In this document: positions 62,385 to 64,000 of the stretch, piece by piece
How the letters are laid out: every line of letters begins with the position of its first letter
Position numbering within the stretch: the stretch's first letter is position 1
Origin: an uncultured Campylobacterota bacterium
GTDB taxonomy: Bacteria; Campylobacterota; Campylobacteria; Campylobacterales; Sulfurovaceae
NCBI GenBank assembly: GCA_937141405.1
Contig: CAKZQQ010000007.1
Coordinates: 1 to 64,000 of the forward strand
Direction: 5' to 3'
DNA: 64,000 nucleotides
Notes under the pieces: generated by a model
Databases searched by the model: none
What the model saw: the letters and a program-made list of their open reading frames with translations, nothing else
What the model was told of the DNA's origin: nothing
Program-made: the position numbers and the translations under genes

Positions 62385-62921
62385 ATGCGATACCAAAGTG
62401 TGATAGCAGGTTTCGGCGGTCAGGGTGTTGTCTTTTTAGTAAAAGTCTTGGCTATCTGTGCCGGCAATAGAAACATCCCTTTTTTGGGGACAGAAAATCA
62501 CGGCATGAGCCAAAGAGGAGGCGCCGTATCGTGCCATATTAAGATAGGTGATTTTTCAAGCCCGCTCATAGACACCAATCAAGCCGATCTTTTGATAGGT
62601 CTAGAAGCACAAGAGAGTCTTAGAAATATCTCTTTTTTACACAAAAATGGCAAAGTAGTCACAAATGCCGATACAAACTTTCCGCGACTCCCTTTTGTCA
62701 CTGCAAAAGCTGATGGGTTTGCACTTGCCAAGCAAGGAGAGTTCCCCATCCAAGCACTCAATGTATTTATGCTTGGTGTGGTTTTAGGAAGTATCGAAGA
62801 TTTTCCTTTCTCACAAGAGGAGGTGCGCACTGCTATCGAGCAGATGAATGCCAAAATGGCACAACAAAATTTCAAAGTATTGGAGATGGGCATTGAAGCA
62901 GGAAACAGAAGCAAAAATTAG
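62385..62921 (+). CDS. iorB: Indolepyruvate:ferredoxin oxidoreductase, beta subunit
   Basis: This 178-residue partner of IorA belongs to the pyruvate/ketoisovalerate oxidoreductase gamma-type fold. GFGGQGVVFLVKVLA is the N-terminal glycine motif, and THE-type HGMSQRGGAVSCHI is the family core. It starts directly after the iorA stop with no gap, so the two subunits are made together. The 3' end overlaps the thioesterase gene by 29 bp. Confidence 0.94.
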   Translation: MRYQSVIAGFGGQGVVFLVKVLAICAGNRNIPFLGTENHGMSQRGGAVSCHIKIGDFSSPLIDTNQADLLIGLEAQESLRNISFLHKNGKVVTNADTNFPRLPFVTAKADGFALAKQGEFPIQALNVFMLGVVLGSIEDFPFSQEEVRTAIEQMNAKMAQQNFKVLEMGIEAGNRSKN

Positions 62922-63309
62922 GGATTTTTTTGAGCAAAACGATCATTTTGCGGCACAAAACAGGATACTTATCGAAGAGATAGATGAGGGGTATGCAAAA
63001 GCATCACTCATCATCACAAAAGAGCATCTCAATGGTGCCGGTGTCGCACACGGTGGAGCAATATTTTTACTCGCAGATTTTGCATTAGCACTTGCATCAA
63101 ATTCATACGGGACACTCGCTCTTGGAATAAACAATAGCATCTCCTACCTCAATGCCGCGCAAGAGAATGAGCATATCTACGCTGTAGCTAAAGAGGTAGA
63201 GAAAAACCATAAACTTGCCAGCTACACCGTCACCATAAACGGCAAGGATGATAGAGTAATCGCTATCATGCAAGGTATGGTTTACAGAAAAGATAAGCAA
63301 TTCATATAA
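62893..63309 (+). CDS. PaaI-type acyl-CoA thioesterase
   Basis: This 138-residue hotdog-fold thioesterase contains [24 protein letters not shown], the PaaI signature with catalytic Asp (quoted only as a landmark region at about residues 45-68). PaaI-type enzymes hydrolyse hydroxyphenylacetyl-CoA and relieve CoA trapping in arylacetate pathways. Position between iorB and paaK fits this. The start is TTG 62893 with GGAG seven bases upstream, inside iorB. Earlier frame positions (62848) have no Shine-Dalgarno sequence. Confidence 0.9.
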   Translation: MKQETEAKIRDFFEQNDHFAAQNRILIEEIDEGYAKASLIITKEHLNGAGVAHGGAIFLLADFALALASNSYGTLALGINNSISYLNAAQENEHIYAVAKEVEKNHKLASYTVTINGKDDRVIAIMQGMVYRKDKQFI

Positions 63310-63322
63310 TCAAAGGATTTCG

Positions 63323-64000
63323 ATGGTCTACAATGAAATAGAGAGCGCAAAAAGAGAGGAGCTTGAAGAGCTTGAGCTCAAAAGATTACAAAGTACCGTG
63401 GAGCGAGTCTATTCGCTCAGTACTTTTTATAAAGAGAAGTTTGATGAGCTTGGCATCACTCCAAAAGATATAACCTCCTTGGAAGATATCAAAAAACTCC
63501 CCTTTACAACCAAAAAAGATCTTCGTGCCCACTACCCTTTTGGTCTCTTTACTGTACCGATGAGCGAGGTTGCAAGAATTCACAGCTCGAGCGGCACTAC
63601 AGGGAAACCTACCGTAGTTGGTTATACAAAGTCCGATATGGATGTATGGGATGAAGTGATGGCAAGAGTCTTCACTCTAGCGGGAGCAACAAGCAAAGAT
63701 ATCGTACACAATGCCTATGGTTATGGACTCTTCACGGGAGGTTTGGGGTTCCATAATGGTGCGGAGAAGATTGGTGCTGCGATAGTACCGGCAAGTGCAG
63801 GCATGACCGATAGACAACTAATGCTGATGCGTGACTTTGGAGCGAGCATACTTGCTTCTACTCCTACCTTTGCTCTACATATGGCAGAAGTTGCTCAAAA
63901 AGCAGGGAGCGACTATCTAAGTCACTATAAACTAAAAGCAGGTATATTTGGAGCCGAACCTACGTCAAAGGGACTTAAAAAAGAGGTCTCAAATGCTTGG
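63323..64000 (+). CDS. paaK: Phenylacetate-CoA ligase (partial, 3' end beyond the window)
   Basis: The first 226 residues of an adenylate-forming ligase are present. The ATP-binding motif [10 protein letters not shown] is at about residues 88-97, and the N-terminal [18 protein letters not shown] and [16 protein letters not shown] are typical of phenylacetate-CoA ligase. It joins phenylacetate or a related arylacetate to CoA with ATP. Run near equilibrium after IorAB, it would conserve energy by releasing arylacetate. AAAGGA precedes the ATG, 13 bp after the thioesterase stop, so it belongs to the ior operon. Confidence 0.93.
   Translation, partial: MVYNEIESAKREELEELELKRLQSTVERVYSLSTFYKEKFDELGITPKDITSLEDIKKLPFTTKKDLRAHYPFGLFTVPMSEVARIHSSSGTTGKPTVVGYTKSDMDVWDEVMARVFTLAGATSKDIVHNAYGYGLFTGGLGFHNGAEKIGAAIVPASAGMTDRQLMLMRDFGASILASTPTFALHMAEVAQKAGSDYLSHYKLKAGIFGAEPTSKGLKKEVSNAW

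Overview
The window looks like chromosomal DNA of a free-living member of the Campylobacterota (Epsilonproteobacteria), probably near the Sulfurimonas/Sulfurovum group. The evidence is gene content and order: a futalosine-pathway type UbiA prenyltransferase, an HP0268-family gene in front of miaB, the gmk-tatA-argS and nfu-TPR-murE clusters, a DUF3373 outer-membrane protein, and a 15-gene complex I operon with two nuoG genes and a GltD-like protein in place of nuoF. The DNA is AT-rich, Arg codons are mostly AGA/AGG, and TTG or GTG starts preceded by good Shine-Dalgarno sequences are common. The genus is an inference from memory and was not tested.

Layout. 1-9.5 kb (minus strand) is an accessory two-partner-secretion / contact-dependent-inhibition locus: an outer-membrane transporter (cdiB/fhaC type), a 2313-residue filamentous haemagglutinin-like exoprotein with a VENN pre-toxin motif and a variable C-terminus, a start-stop-coupled candidate immunity gene with a zinc ribbon, a stranded fragment of another FHA-type gene, and two perfect copies of a 76-bp tandem repeat at the window edge. 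9.8-16.1 kb holds small secreted proteins, a frameshifted gene remnant, nfu-TPR-murE, tRNA-Ala(GGC), a PP-loop tRNA-thiolation-like gene and dnaG. 16.2-20.7 kb carries a plus-strand run of a LapB-like TPR protein, rnhA, rnc, aroC and a DUF945-like gene. 20.8-25.6 kb has a major porin, pssA, a UbiA-type prenyltransferase, tRNA-Arg(GCG), a degenerate receiver protein, gmk and tatA, followed by argS. 27.3-31.2 kb has rsfS-nadD facing away from the triose-phosphate genes gapA-pgk-tpiA. 31.3-40.6 kb includes a TorF-type porin, a lone peptide-type ABC permease, nusA, and the RNA-modification genes miaB, tilS, rimO and miaA with an acyltransferase and a Xer recombinase between them.

40.7-58.0 kb is the complete nuo operon on the minus strand (nuoA-B-C-D-E'-F'-G1-G2-H-I-J-K-L-M-N), tightly packed with overlapping stops and starts, so it is probably one transcript. 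E' and F' are not the classical NADH-oxidising subunits. 58.4-60.3 kb holds a DUF3373 outer-membrane protein and a thioesterase. 60.5-64.0 kb holds an arylpyruvate/arylacetate module (iorA-iorB-thioesterase-paaK). The paaK gene runs off the window end.

The most interesting points are the CDI locus with its scars of module exchange, the altered electron-input end of complex I, the palindromes at the ior and gapA promoters, a tRNA-Arg with a GCG anticodon, two promoters that would give leaderless mRNAs, and two REP-like elements in one intergenic gap. I saw no insertion sequence, prophage, CRISPR array or rRNA gene.
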